From Saururus chinensis (Eukaryota; Streptophyta; Magnoliopsida; Piperales; Saururaceae): a DNA stretch of 64,000 bases. Of the stretch, positions 48,415 to 60,819 are shown piece after piece. The stretch spans positions 4,880,501-4,944,500 of the forward strand of contig CP141143.1 in NCBI GenBank assembly GCA_035235625.1. The letters are read 5' to 3'. The notes under the pieces were generated by a model. That model was not told the origin of the DNA and did no database searches. It worked only from the letters and a program-made list of their open reading frames with translations. The stretch's first letter is position 1; each line of letters starts with the position of its first letter. The translations under genes and the position numbers were made by a program.

Positions 48415-51400
48415 CGGCGATGCCCGACCCGAGCCAAACCCGGTCCAGGGGCCGGTCAAGCGCGCGGGGGCGACGAAGTGAACATTGAGAAAACGATCTA
48501 GCGGAAGACTTAACCCTAACCACGGGCGATTAACAGCAACACAAAGTGCGCACAATCCTTTGAGCAAGAGTAACTAAAAGGGAAGAAAAAGGTGTTGCTT
48601 AACACAAAGTAAACAACATTCTCAAACCCACAAGCTTAGTTTAAGTAAAGCCCACACCGGCTCAAAATAAGTCATAAGCATCACAACTGTAGTATACGAC
48701 ATAAATCCAAAACTAGAACCCTACACAAAGGTTCGAACATAAAGCATGAAATAAACGATGACAAGTCACGCAACGATCTCCATCATCACACCCAAGCTAC
48801 CTCTGACCTTTCCTCAAAAAGGCAATCCTGTCCGTCTGCGTGTCGCACCACGCAGCCCCAAATCAAAACACAAAAGAGGGGTGAGTTTTAACACTCAGCA
48901 ATGGTTTTTAATATCACTGTCAACGTAGAAAATACGATAGTTTAGAAATGAGATCGTTCAGATCAAAGATTTACATGGTGCATCACTTTCTGATCACACA
49001 TTCATATCACCTAACACTGCATCATCATGCATAATTCAACCTGCATGGATGTATCTCTAGCATACATATTCCCACATACATTCACATCATAACCAATCCC
49101 GCATGGATGTATCTCTAACATACATATTCCACATGCATAACATCAAAATCAACATGCATGGATGTATCTCTAACATACATATTCCCACATGCATAATATC
49201 ATCACAACCTGCATGGATGTATCTCTAACATACATATTCCACATGCATAACATCATCACAACATGTATGGATGTATCTCTAACATACATATTCCACATGC
49301 ATAACATCAAAATCAACATGCGTGGATGTATCTCTAACATACATATTCCACATGCATAACATCAAAATCAACATGCATGGATGTATCTCTAACATACATA
49401 TTCCCACATGCATAATGTCATGACAATCCACCTCCATCAAGGAGTAATCACACGTTAACGTCACACAGACGGGAGCATAGACAAGGCCACGAAGGCGTGT
49501 CAGGGTACAAAATTCTACACAAGAATTCAAGAAAGATCGGGGTTGTCAATCCCTAATACCGCCGCCTGGACAATCCTGGCCAAGGATGTCCCATTCTCAC
49601 ACAGAGAATCTAGAGCAGGGGTGTTCGCCCAGGGACATCTCCTGCAGAGGGAAGAGCCCAAGTTCTCACACAGAGAATCCTAGAACACGTGGTAGCGGGG
49701 TGCACACGGTATACCACACTGGATTCTCAGGGTCCAGATGACACACATAATAATATTCTCACATATCCGCAAGACAAGTACACAACTCGTCCCCACATCA
49801 TTCCATTAAACAAGACTCAACCCGGGGAGTGCACTCGTTCCACACAAGAACTTCAAATCGTTCCACACAGGAACTTCAAATCAAAATATGTCCTTTCGGA
49901 CCAATCAACTTGCGATTAATCCACGACCGATAAACCCGGCACACAATTCCATCACATTGCATCCAATCGGTCAAATTCGATTAATCACGATGAAGCCTCA
50001 ATTGGAAATTCCATTTTTATGATGCGTGCAGCATGGTACATGCGTGGGCAAAGCATACATGAATCCTAATCATGATAAGTGCTCTCACCAGCCCCTAATG
50101 CATCATTCATAATCACGATATTAAGCTTCAACATCATCATTTAACCCCCACATGTGTGTGTGTAACTAGTAGAAGCCTTTCACATAATGCACATTAACAT
50201 GCTTGAAAAATCAACTCACTACCACACTACGCATGTGAATTTCTACCTAAACATGAATTCCAGCGGAAATCATAGTAGAAGAATCGTTGAAATCATAGTT
50301 AAATGCAAAACTCAACCACAAAGGCTAAACACCTATAACATCACTCATTTCATCATTGAGTCATGACAATCACCAACATTCACACACCATTAATCATAAT
50401 TCATCATGACAAATCAGTCCAACAATGATTGTAGTCCTACTGAAAATATATGCTTATCTAAAGGGAAACAACCGTTCATAATTTTAAGATAACGATTCCA
50501 ACATCATGCCACAAACATAAGTCATCCCACCATCTCTAAGCATATGTCTCAACTCTATAAACTCAATAGCATGCATTTCCAGTAGCCTAACATAGCTTAA
50601 AACACTCCACATTCATATAAAATTGGCAAGCCAAAGTGGAATCATCAAAATAGGCATCATACACACAACATAAAATTTTCTATGTAGCCGATCGATCGCC
50701 CTTCAGGCCGTTCGATCGGTTACACGCAAAAATTTGAAATTTTCAGTTCAGCCGATCGATCGCCCTACAAGGCTGATCGATCACCAACACAGCAGAACAG
50801 TCATCTTCTTCCTTTCGCAAAATCAAACCGAAACACCATAGAATACACTTCAAATCCACATCTAACACCCTAAACATCATCAAAAGTCCTCCTTGACTTC
50901 CAGAATATCAAACCAAACCATAATAATGCAAAACCCTAAGAAATTGGGATTAAATAATTCTATTTTCTAATCTTACCATTAACACACTAAATCAAGCAAA
51001 TCATTTCGAAATAAGCCAAAAATGAAGAGTTTTACCATGGATAAACAGAGATTTTGAAGACCCATTACCTCAGCACTTGATTAAGCTCGGATTGAAGAGT
51101 CACCCTTCTTGAAATCCTTGAAAACACAATGAGTTTGAATTAAACTCTAATAGAAATCGATTTACCTAAGAAATCCCTAATTAAACCTTAGATCTAGGGC
51201 TTATTGGTAGTAAAAATCGAATTTTGAATGTTAGGGTTTGTAGTAAAACACAAATCAGTAGCTTTTGATGGTCAAAAACGAATTGAATCAAGGGGAAAAT
51301 GGTAGATTTGGAAGAAATTAAGAGAAAAGTCATAGATTAGTGCTTAATTAGATTAAGCTTACCTTAATCGGCTTCTAATTCGGGCCTAAGTGGGGATTAG

Positions 51401-51884
51401 GCCAGCCCTCCTTCCTTAGCCTATTCCCAAAAATGGAAATGGCTCAGGTTTGCCCTTTTATAGTAAGGGTTGGGGTAGGCATAGGTAAGTTTTGGGGTGT
51501 AAATATGAAAAGTAGGCTAAAAGTGGGTATTTTGCGAATTTAAGTACAATTTAAGCCTAATAAAATTCTGAAAATTTTTGTGGGACCTTAAATATATGTC
51601 TAGGTTCATTTGACACAAAAATAAAATTTTCAACGGTGGGGCCCACAGGGGTCCCGCCGAAACCCTAATTTTTGGGAAAATAGTAAAAATTCCAAAAAAT
51701 CTCAAAAATTCACATTTGGTTTAAAATCACTCAAAACCACTAATATTGAAGTTAATTTTGGTTAAAACTATCACAAACACTATTTATTTACGAAATCACC
51801 TAATAAGATCAGAAAACGTGTAAATCTCACGATAACCCATAATTAAAGAAAACCAAAACCGGTTTAAAGATGAGGGTCCTTACA
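48415..51884 (-). mobile_element. Giant solo LTR B (3470 bp), minus orientation
   Basis: Inverted relative of LTR A. On the minus strand it begins TGTAAGGACCCTCATC and ends CGCCGGGGCGTGACA. Flanked by ACTAT on both sides (48410-48414 and 51885-51889), a perfect 5-bp target duplication different from that of LTR A, so the two inserted independently. The TATA box CTATAAAAGG is on the minus strand at 51454-51463. Contains the same minisatellite and motif cluster as LTR A. No internal retrotransposon sequence adjoins it. Confidence 0.88.
49040..49435 (-). repeat. Minisatellite in LTR B
   Basis: About seven units built on CATGGATGTATCTCTAACAT, ACATATTCC and ACATGCATAA, the complement of the array in LTR A at the matching place. 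Confidence 0.9.
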
Positions 51885-51889
51885 ACTAT

Positions 51890-53500
51890 ACCCTATGTGA
51901 TAGAATTACCATGATGCCCTTAAGGGCCATGTACCCCATTTTCATTGAAACGGATACCCTAGCCAATAGAGAGTTAGAGTATCATATAACAATAGTAAAT
52001 GACTTGAAATGAAATGGGTGGGGCTAGTACGTAACACAAAAACCTTTATTAGTCATAGTGTCACTGGAAACAAAAGGAAGAACCATCATTCCCAATGTTT
52101 AAGGTAGTGTAATATGTATGCAACATAATACATTGAACTGTTAGGGTTGTATTTATGTAACCTGCATGATGCATAGGAGTTATGTACATTCTTTGGCTTG
52201 AATTTGTCTAGCCCTAGCCTTGCAAATGAGTATAATGAGTCTTTATTTTTTATTAATGGACTTGTATAACTTCATTTTGTTTATGTTTACTTACTATGAT
52301 ATGTACTTTTGATGTTAATTTGTGAACATCTAATCAAGATAAAGCCTAAAATACCCTCAATAGGGTTTAGGACTGGTTTATAGAGTAAACAAGGACCTGA
52401 CATAGAAACTTACACAAAGGTAATTATAAGAGTTTACCCTTGTTTTATGGGGACTATTAGGGTTTGGGATGTTCTCTGAGTCAAAGCCTATTGGATGAGC
52501 TATTTATTAAACTGATTCACAATGTGAATATAACCTAAATTGGGTGGGCGAATATGTGACTAGATAAAATTGATTTAGTATAAGTTTCAAATATTTTGGG
52601 AGTTTGTGGTCATATAGACCTTAGGCTTCTATGAATTACATTATTTATGTCATTGAAGACATTTCCCCCAGAGTTGGAAGGGTGGAGATTGTGTTACTTG
52701 TACAATTTTTTCGCTGCCACTACAGTTTGGGTATTAGCCATCATAGTCTTTACCACAGGTTCCCCACAAGTCTTCATAGGACCATATTGTTGCAGAAAAG
52801 AAGAATTGCATGACCATAATTCAAGACTTATGTTTCTCGCTAATATGTGTTCATAAGCATAGTTAAGATCCACTTTCTCCATATTCGTGGCAGGCTATTA
52901 AGATTTGTGAAGATTTGGGTTAAGCTATGATTTAAGTAGTCTACTTCAAGGTTAGACTTGGGTATTTGAGGATTTCTTTAAGAGTCAAGTTATTTCTGAG
53001 TGAACACATTTATATTATGTTCTTATTTTCATACAATGTGATTGTAGTGTATTAACCTTCACCCTGAGTTATATTATGTTAAACCTAGAGTTGGGTCAGA
53101 ACAATGAAGGGTAGTTAGAATCATGTGTCATTCTAGTTGACATATGATGTGTTTGTGTGTCCAAAGAATTAAACAGATATATTAATTATTAAACAAGGAT
53201 TGTGAGATAATTTATGACATTGATTGTTAATTAGAACAAGTAGAACGATTAATAAACTTGCATAAAATGTAGATTGATTAAAAATACTTAAGCATTGCAT
53301 ATTTTATGCTATGCTAGTTTTTAGGCAGAACTACATATGGATCCGATCTAATTAAAATAACATTAGAGATGTTGTCTGATGAGTACATAGACAACTAACA
53401 TTTAGTGATGTTAACCCGATCCAAAAAATATTAGTAAATTATTTTATTCTTTTGAAAACTCTTCTCATGAGGGTAGAGAGTTTCTTTTGTTGTTTAGTTT
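51890..53500. other. AT-rich DNA, probably old repeat
   Basis: Non-coding; short frames only, none with a domain. It may belong to the older repeat into which LTR B inserted. Confidence 0.35.
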
Positions 53501-53555
53501 GGTCATTTGCAGGTTCTTGAGGGGGGACAAGTAAGACCAAGAGTGACGAGCGTGG

Positions 53556-53594
53556 GATTAACAGTCGACCACTCTACCACTGAGCTACTGAGGA
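53556..53594 (-). tRNA. Partial tRNA-Asn(GTT)-like sequence, organelle type, pseudogene
   Basis: On the minus strand the 5' half of a tRNA is clear: TCCTCAGTAGCTCAGTGGTA continuing through the D arm to an anticodon loop CTGTTAA (anticodon GTT). This matches plant plastid trnN(GUU), also found in mitochondria, with few changes. The 3' half no longer folds. It is read as a decayed organelle-DNA insertion, not a working gene. Confidence 0.6.
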
Positions 53595-53794
53595 ACAGAA
53601 CAAACAACGGACTTAAGGAAGCCGACTCTCGTTCTTTGCACCAACATATGACCGGGTTCATTACTTTTTTTAATACACCGGGAGAAAAGGTGGCAATAGC
53701 AATTCCCTTTGCCTTCCCGGCTAGAGAGCCTCCAGGACAAGGGGGCGGTGGTCAACCATCTACTCTTGAGATGTATATTGATCAATTGATGTAG
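53595..53794. other. GC-richer block beside the tRNA fragment, possible organelle insertion
   Basis: Composition differs from the surrounding AT-rich DNA. A plus-strand frame (53507-53794) reads through it, ending QPSTLEMYIDQLM, without a recognised domain. It could be the rest of an organelle-derived insertion; I cannot match it to a plastid or mitochondrial gene. Confidence 0.3.
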
Positions 53795-54504
53795 TTTCTC
53801 ATTTCCATAATTCTGGTAAGTAATTGTATCCTTTGTGCAAGGGCTAACTTGGTTATTTATTTTCAAATTGACGGCGAACTTGTACTTAGATGGATAAGCT
53901 ATTCTTTATAGATTTTTTAGACGTGTAATAATATCATATAATTTGATATTTGTATTTGTGAACCTGAGTTTGCATAACCTGGATATTTAATCGAATAATT
54001 TATTTTGCACTTAAGGGGGAAAATTCTTGTGACTTATTGTTCATGTTGTTTTAGGGTATTAAAAATCTAGGTCGTGATTACTTGGTTATTGTTTAGTTAT
54101 TTCACTGGGTGTATTTGTATACTCAGCATCCATGTAATGTAGGTATCTTCCAGGGTTAAAGTTCTTTTAGGAATCTAGTTGTGTGGCAAGGACGATGTTA
54201 CTAGGCCATTGACATGTATAATGTTTTCTTACAAGGTAGATAACTTTAAAGAACATGAATATCAATTTGTTTATATTTATACATATCAAAATATTTAAAC
54301 ATGTACTTGGGTAAGACCCCATTTTAATTTAAGATGTGATTTGACTTGAATTATTATTGTACTTTGATTTGATATTTGTATGTTCAAAAAATGACTGGCT
54401 CATACCCCAAGATTTCTTGTTAAAAGTTTTAATAAAATGTTTTAATTTTTTATAATTATATATATATATATATATAATAGATTTAAAAATCTTGGGGTGT
54501 GACA
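53795..54504. other. AT-rich DNA ending in an LTR-like terminus
   Basis: Contains a TA microsatellite (about 54457-54478). At 54490-54504 the sequence is TCTTGGGGTGTGACA, i.e. TGTCACACCCCAAGA on the minus strand, typical of a plant LTR end. CCAAGATTT also recurs in the same strand sense near 54410. The other LTR end and a target duplication were not found. Confidence 0.4.
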
Positions 54505-55389
54505 ACATGCCACTAGCAGTCAACCAAACATTTCTAAAAAACTCTCCAAATTAGAAAAATAAACTAGATTAGATCATCACAATGGGGTTGATGATGGACA
54601 AAGCAGGGTTGGAGGGAAGAAGCAGATAATTCACTACACTTTGTGGCCTCAAACAAAGTTGATGGTCGCTTTCACTAGTGGAAAAAGGGTCCGATGGATA
54701 AGGGTGGTCATCAATGGATAATGACAGATGAGGGTGCTCATGGTGGGAGGAAAAAGGGGAATGAGGTTTTAGTGGAGAGGAGAAGGGGGAAGGGAGTTAG
54801 TGTGGGAGAAAAAAAATAAAAATGCAGGACAAAAGAAATGAAGGGGGAAGGGAGTTATAGCACAACAGAGAAGAAGGGTAAAAACATAAGCTCATGGGAT
54901 TTTTGCCTTTCTCTAATACGTTTTTAGCCTAACTGTCTTAAGAAGAAAGTTAGGCAAAAAGCAAGTGGAAACCTAAAATGGGGTTAAAGGTGTTTTTGAA
55001 ACAATGTGGAGCTTTTAGTCAAATTTGACCAACTAAATAAAATTTACACGCAAAATGACAAAAAGCGGGTGCTAAGTTTGGATGCCTAAATCAGCCAAAT
55101 TGCTTATTTCAAATTGTTAGTTGGGCCACCCCTTTGTTCCTTTTACACATGTTCATTAAGGTATACTGGTATAAGTTTATCCACGTAGCGGTGAAAAAAG
55201 AAAATGAAAGAAGAAAAAAACAACAAAAGTAAGAACAATCAGAGATATATCAATAACCGGGCATCAACTTATATTAAATTTACTAGGATAACATACAAAA
55301 TATACATCTTATGCTTATATTAATCAAGCAATTATGATTGCATTATTTGTAAAAGAATGTAAAAGCGCAAGAGAAAAATAAAGTGACTC
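54505..55389. other. Intergenic DNA, no gene recognised
   Basis: A purine-rich patch (54600-54860) and AT-rich DNA. No coding frame. Confidence 0.4.
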
Positions 55390-56115
55390 GAAATGGGAAT
55401 GGACAAAAGTGAGAGTCGTAGTTAGATTCTACTTTATGTTGGGTTTACATTGTTTATAAATACAAAATATAGGACATGAATTTGTAAGTAGTAGTAAGTT
55501 AGCTTTTTTGTTTTGGTATTACGTGTGCTCCTCTTTAATGCTTGAAAGAGGGTGTTAGCAAGTGATTTTAGACTTTGTTTGTGAATAAGTTTGTCTAACA
55601 TTTTCTTGAATTATAGTAAAACTTATCAGTGACTGAAATGATTGGCCGAATTACATTAAAGTTAAGTGTTTTATGGTGTTTGCTTGATTGGAGCTGAACT
55701 TAGATTCTTCATTATCTTCACATTATCACCCTCCTAAGTTAGAGATAACGGTTTGTTATTCCAAGTGGGAAAGGACAAAAGTGAGTCATAATTGAATTCT
55801 ATTTTATATTTGGTTTACATTGTCTATAAATACATTAAATATGACATGAGTTTGTTAGTAGTTAGTTCTTGGCTTTGGAATTGTTTGTGCTCTTCTTTTG
55901 GAAGAGAATGTTAGCAAGTAATTGGAGGCTTTCTTTATAAGTTTTTCTAACTTTTTCTTAAATTATCGTGGTACATGTTTTATGGCCTAGATGATTGGCC
56001 GGATTTATGTACCTTGTAGTGTTTAGTTGATTGGGGCTGAGCTTATATTATTGTTTTATCTTTAGATTATCACCTACTCAAGTTAGAAATAGTGGTTCAT
56101 AATGGAAAACGTTTT
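55390..56115 (+). repeat. Tandem duplication of a 370-bp unit
   Basis: Copy 1 (about 55390-55761) and copy 2 (about 55762-56115) are collinear at an offset of 372 bp, sharing GGACAAAAGTGAG, GGTTTACATTG, AGAATGTTAGCAAGT-like and GATTGGCCG words. Each has a TATA-like TATAAATAC (near 55455 and 55825). They could be two LTRs of a tiny element fused head to tail, or a plain duplication; clear TG...CA ends were not found. Confidence 0.75.
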
Positions 56116-57740
56116 TCCTAGGATATACAAGTTCACACGGACTAGGACATGTCCAAGTTATAGGGCAAGGAATTTCAATGCGTTAATGAAACTTATATAA
56201 ATTACCTGAAAATTTCTTGCTAAGAAGCGGACAGCGAATGGACAGAAACAGTTCCAGACAAGTGTATTCGCCCTGAATATCCACTATGTGAAATCTAGAT
56301 GATGGGAGACAATTTGAAAAACTCGGTACTCTTACCCCAAGCACGGTATCCAGTGACTCAAATCTTTACTTTCTGCTTCGGCCTTGTGCCTACATGACAA
56401 ATGATCGGTTTCTGTGAGACTTGACAAACTCTGTTCGCGTCCGTATGAATGTTACTTCTGTTGATTGACTCTTCTGTAAAGCTGATTTAAAGTAGGGAAG
56501 AGACATTTAAGGATAAGTTTTGTTCATCATTTGAACATGAAACTATGCAGACCTTCGGGTTCACATGTAATCGTTGTTGCTTCTAAGTTTGGCGTTCAGC
56601 TGCAAATAATGCAGAAAAACTTTTAACTTTCAAGTTTCAACCGCCCAAATGATGGTGTTAGATACTATAAGCATATGGCAATCAATTGCCCAGGAGAATA
56701 TTTACTGGCTGGAGTTCAAATCACGAACAATCACTAAAGGTTCTGATCAAGCTTAGGTGCTCGTCTAACTGCTCTCTTTTTTGTTGTCAGAATTTTCTGT
56801 TACTTGTTCCTGCTGGGTATTCACAACTTATATATACCGGACGCACTCTACAAGGGCCTCTTACCAATATAAAAGACAGACGAAAGGTTCAAAGTAATCC
56901 TGAAATGTAAATGAGGTATAAGTTGACTCATGAGAAAGTACAGAAACATAAGGGCATTCCTTCTATACCATTGCCTGTTTGGGAGGATAATTTAAAGACC
57001 TTGTCGGATTTAGTTGAGAATCTTTACTTCTTATAGAGTAGATCTTAGATTTAAACTTTTATGAATTGGTCTACTCCCGATATGAACAGGATAATCGACT
57101 GAGATAACGCATTTACTCTTGTAAAATTACATGCATGATTAGTTTAATTCTCTTATCCTATTTGGCCAATAATTTCCTGACATCTGTATTATAGTTTAGC
57201 ATAATACAGACAATTATTTCCATAAACAGCACCTTACAAAGGATCTGTCTGCACTCTGCACCCCTTGTGAAAACCGTCATCATTGGTTACTTTCTCACCT
57301 CATCGAATCTTAAATAACAATCATTCAAAACATTAAGAAGTTCGACTTTTTTGGCCAAAATACAATACATTATGCAAAGTTTTCTTTCCCTAAGAGGCAC
57401 ATTATAAATTGGAACACAACAATTTTTCATCTTATATATGAAAAATCCAAAACATTACGAAGTTTATCTAATATAAGCCGTAAAACATTATAAAATTTCT
57501 GGGAACCTAGATTGCTTCCTGTATGTTAAGATTTGCTTTAGAAACATGCACCCAAACCTATTAGTTAGTTCAAAACGCACCTGACAGTAGTTACCAAAAA
57601 AAATTATCCTTGGATCGTGCACATTAGAATCCTGGATACATCAAGTGATTGAGCCTTTTAAAGATCCTTGGAAAACTCTGTCAAACCTTTTCTTCCCCTA
57701 AAAGGCACGTCTCATAAAATATATACCAATGACCAAGATA
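56116..57740. other. Intergenic DNA with unassigned short frames
   Basis: A plus-strand frame at 56686-56910 (74 codons) follows a pyrimidine-rich TTGTTGTCAG that could be a splice acceptor and reads LVPAGYSQLIYTG and on. No domain is recognised. The rest is AT-rich. Confidence 0.25.
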
Positions 57741-57745
57741 TATAG

Positions 57746-57833
57746 TGTACTATCTGCAAATTTTACTTGTACAGGATTCAAATTTAATGCATCAAATTGA
57801 TATGAGTATTATTTTGAAAGTCAGGGCGTGACA
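57746..57833 (+). mobile_element. Truncated 88-bp LTR remnant with intact target duplication
   Basis: TGTACTATCTGC to CAGGGCGTGACA, with LTR-like TG...CA ends. The last bases match the end of the giant LTRs (GGGCGTGACA). TATAG flanks it on both sides (57741-57745 and 57834-57838). It looks like a solo LTR that lost nearly all its interior. Confidence 0.55.
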
Positions 57834-57838
57834 TATAG

Positions 57839-59730
57839 GTTACTACAATGATGCACACATCATAAGGGAAAAGTTACTAAATAAATTGGATAGAACTAGA
57901 TCTGTCATTGACAAATCCCAGTATGAGTTGAAATTTTCATGAAAGTCTTAACCATTTGAGCAACGTCAAAGACCAAAGCTTTAGCACACTCAGCCACACT
58001 TAATCAACCTGAAACCTTGAGAAAATCAGCACAAAAATTCATATCAGTTGCAGAAAAAAAAAAAAAGAGAAAGTTATGACTAAATTGTTCTGCAGCTACC
58101 GTGATGTAAAGAAACTTTTTGAATTATTAAAAAATTCTCACTCGAGAAAGAAAAAAGAAAAAGAAAGGCACATATCAGGATTACTAAACAAACAAATTGG
58201 ATTGGAAATTTTTGTTAGATCTTCGAAGGCAAGAACAAAGAAGCTAGTTGTGTGGCAAAGGCTGTTATCCTACAAACAATATCAGTCTTGAAGGCGTATA
58301 ATATTGAAAACCAATAAATTGTCTTCTTTTCCTGTAGTTTCGGCTTTGGCCAGTCCTTGTTTTGTTTGCCTTCAGGTGGTGGCCTTCTTTTGTTCTCTTG
58401 AGGGGTGAGTTAGATTCTATTGCTCATTCTTTTAGAATGAGTTAATTTTAATTATAAAACGATTAATAAAAAAAACAAAGTTCTCGTTTGAAAACAATTT
58501 GAAATAAGATGCACAAGCTACTCCATTTTTTTATGAATTCTATTCTCTTGGCATTATCAACTATAATTAGTTCATCAAAAATATTGTGAAAGAGGACAAG
58601 ATCATACCTGAAGCCTTAGATGTATGTATGAAGACTGTGTTTGTTTTTTATATAAAATTCTCAGTCCTTGCTTTTTTGAATGGCTGAGTCTAGTTATTTA
58701 ATTTCTATACTATACAGGCACAAGTTCAATAAGGCATCTTCCAATTGGACTTAATTTAGAAAAAAACATGTAGCCCGCAGATGTTAAGGCATATGCTAGA
58801 AGCAATTGTGATGAAAGATGCAGGGCATCGTATGCCCGTGCACTTGATTTACAACCCTCAGTTTAAGCCTGCACATTCAGAATTTTCTATCTACATGAAC
58901 TATAATTTAGTGACATCTATCTTCAGGAAGTATAGCACCATCGGGGAACAATTTTATAATGCTTAGAGGTGCCAATACCTCCAGACTGTAGTAGAAAGGG
59001 AAACTGATAAGTCATTGATTAACTTCTAGGGTTGAAGGATGAAAGAAAGACCTTATCCTGACATTCTTATCCAGAATGAATGGCGTAAGTCTAGAAATCA
59101 CCAAACAATTGCAACAACCCTGTGTGCTAGATACTCACTGGGCATGTTTCCTTCTCACCTTATGATCTGATAACAATAAACAGTCAACAAGTTATTGCCC
59201 CGAATGTATCTTTCACCCTGGCATATAAACCCACAAGTTACCCCCTCCCTTTCTCTCTGACATTGGCTACATTAGTTTCCTGTCCTCAAACCTTGTGTTT
59301 TCCACGAAGCATTTCTTATGCAAAGAACTCCGAATCCTAACAGACCTAAAACTCATAGTGGGTCTAACAAGATTCCTAAAGGATAAAAAATAACTACTGA
59401 ACAATTTACTTAAGCAAATTTTACCAAAGCTAGGAAACATCTAAACTAGGAATATAAGTCCAACCCAAGATCGAATTTAACTAAACCTAGTAAAGCCCAA
59501 AATTACGTAGAATGTGCAGATCCAATTCTACTTACGAGAAGGGCCATAACAGTTTTCCCATGTGATAAAGCTTCTTTTAGAATGAAATCATACCTAAATA
59601 GCGTCATCTGACTATCCAATCAATGCTGCCACAACACACAATCTTCGGGCACAAACATTATTGAATATGAAATATAATACATTGACAATAAGTTTTTTAA
59701 CAGCTTAAGCTGATGGAAGAACAATGGTTA
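57839..59730. other. Intergenic DNA with unassigned short frames
   Basis: Plus-strand frames at 58076-58291 and 58781-58966 have ordinary composition but no known domain; they might be exon fragments. A possible splice acceptor CCCGCAG stands just before an ATG at 58780. Confidence 0.25.
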
Positions 59731-59732
59731 TC

Positions 59733-59790
59733 TAACTGGTAGCAGAGCAGGAGATCCTTGGTTCAAAACCACCCTAGAGGCAAAAATCCT
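59733..59790 (+). repeat. Possible tRNA-derived SINE segment
   Basis: TAACTGGTAGCAGAGC, then GGTTCAAAACC, resemble the A and B boxes of an RNA polymerase III promoter as found in plant SINEs. No tail or target duplication was delimited. Confidence 0.3.
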
Positions 59791-59989
59791 CAATCGTTAA
59801 TCCATTATAGATCTAACAAACACCTTGGTCATACATGATCTTATAATGTGGAAAAGACTCTAAAAATCTAAAATGATCCTAAGCTCTTTTGAAAGACATT
59901 ATAATATGGAAATCAAACTCAAAGAAACAATATATGTATAAACATATGGACATACATATCATGAGTTTGTGGATGTGCACTGTTGGTTA

Positions 59990-60095
59990 TTCCCTCTCTC
60001 CCATACTAAGTGTCTTATTTGGTTTTTCAAATTGAATTAATTTTTATTCATTTTCAAAAATTAAACAGGTCACTAAATGTAGGATGGAGGGAGTA
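59990..60095. mobile_element. Short Stowaway-like MITE
   Basis: Left end TTCCCTCTCTCCCATACTA and right end GTAGGATGGAGGGAGTA are mutually inverted in part (CTCCCTCCATCCTAC type), as in the Tc1/mariner Stowaway family, enclosing AT-rich DNA of about 100 bp. Confidence 0.6.
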
Positions 60096-60317
60096 TGTAT
60101 TAAGATAGGCACAACCCGCGTTTTGAAACAATTATTCTGAGGTTGTAAAGTGTTATATGCACTTCCTTCAAGATTTGAAGTGAAATCCAAATATTGGTGT
60201 GTAGAATCTCTTCGGATGCTAACACTGCCATGCAATATTGACTGTTGACTCAGGGCTTAAAAGACTGCAAACGAGATACACAAAGATGAAAAGAATAAAC
60301 TTTAAAAATGAGTTATA

Positions 60318-60513
60318 CTCCCTCCTTTCTATATTAATAGTTATATTTGGAAAAATAATATTTTTTAACCGTGAAGCCCACATGTAAGTTAATGAAAAAT
60401 AAACTTATGATACTCTTTTTTAAATACTCAGACTATTTAAATTAAACAAAATGAAGATATTAATATGGAACAAACTTTTTTGCCACATGAAGCTATTAAT
60501 TTAGGATGGAGGG
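60318..60513. mobile_element. Stowaway-like MITE
   Basis: Begins CTCCCTCCTTTCTATATTAA after TA and ends TTTAGGATGGAGGG. The ends are inverted repeats (CTCCCTCC...GGAGGG) and the interior matches 17281-17490 and 15700-15920. About 196 bp, non-coding. Confidence 0.7.
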
Positions 60514-60729
60514 TGTATATCTCTAACAATACCATTGGCTGTCTAAAATATGAAACATATATGATTTAGTTGAACACATTTACATGCCAAGCTATGTCAT
60601 TTAATAGAAATCAATAAATTAATGCAAGGCTTGATGGCTATATGGTACAAATTTGCTGATATTATTAGTTTAACTTTACTTTTACATTAGCATTTCACTT
60701 ATTTGCATCTACCTACCATACCATCGATT

Positions 60730-60819
60730 ATTTTTGTTTTCAAAGCTAAACCAGTATAAATTTTTGTTTTCAAAGCTAAACCAGTATAAATTTTTGTTTT
60801 CAAAGCTAAACCAGTATAA
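60730..60819 (+). repeat. Three perfect copies of a 30-bp tandem repeat
   Basis: The unit ATTTTTGTTTTCAAAGCTAA plus ACCAGTATAA is repeated exactly three times without a mismatch, implying recent origin. Confidence 0.97.

Noticed and set aside
40583..51884. A single intact retrotransposon bounded by the giant LTRs
   Set aside because: LTRs A and B are inverted relative to each other and carry different target duplications, so they are separate solo insertions; no pol domains lie between any pair.
53507..53794. 95-codon plus-strand frame
   Set aside because: It runs through a tRNA-like sequence on the opposite strand and has no recognised domain; treated as part of an inserted fragment.
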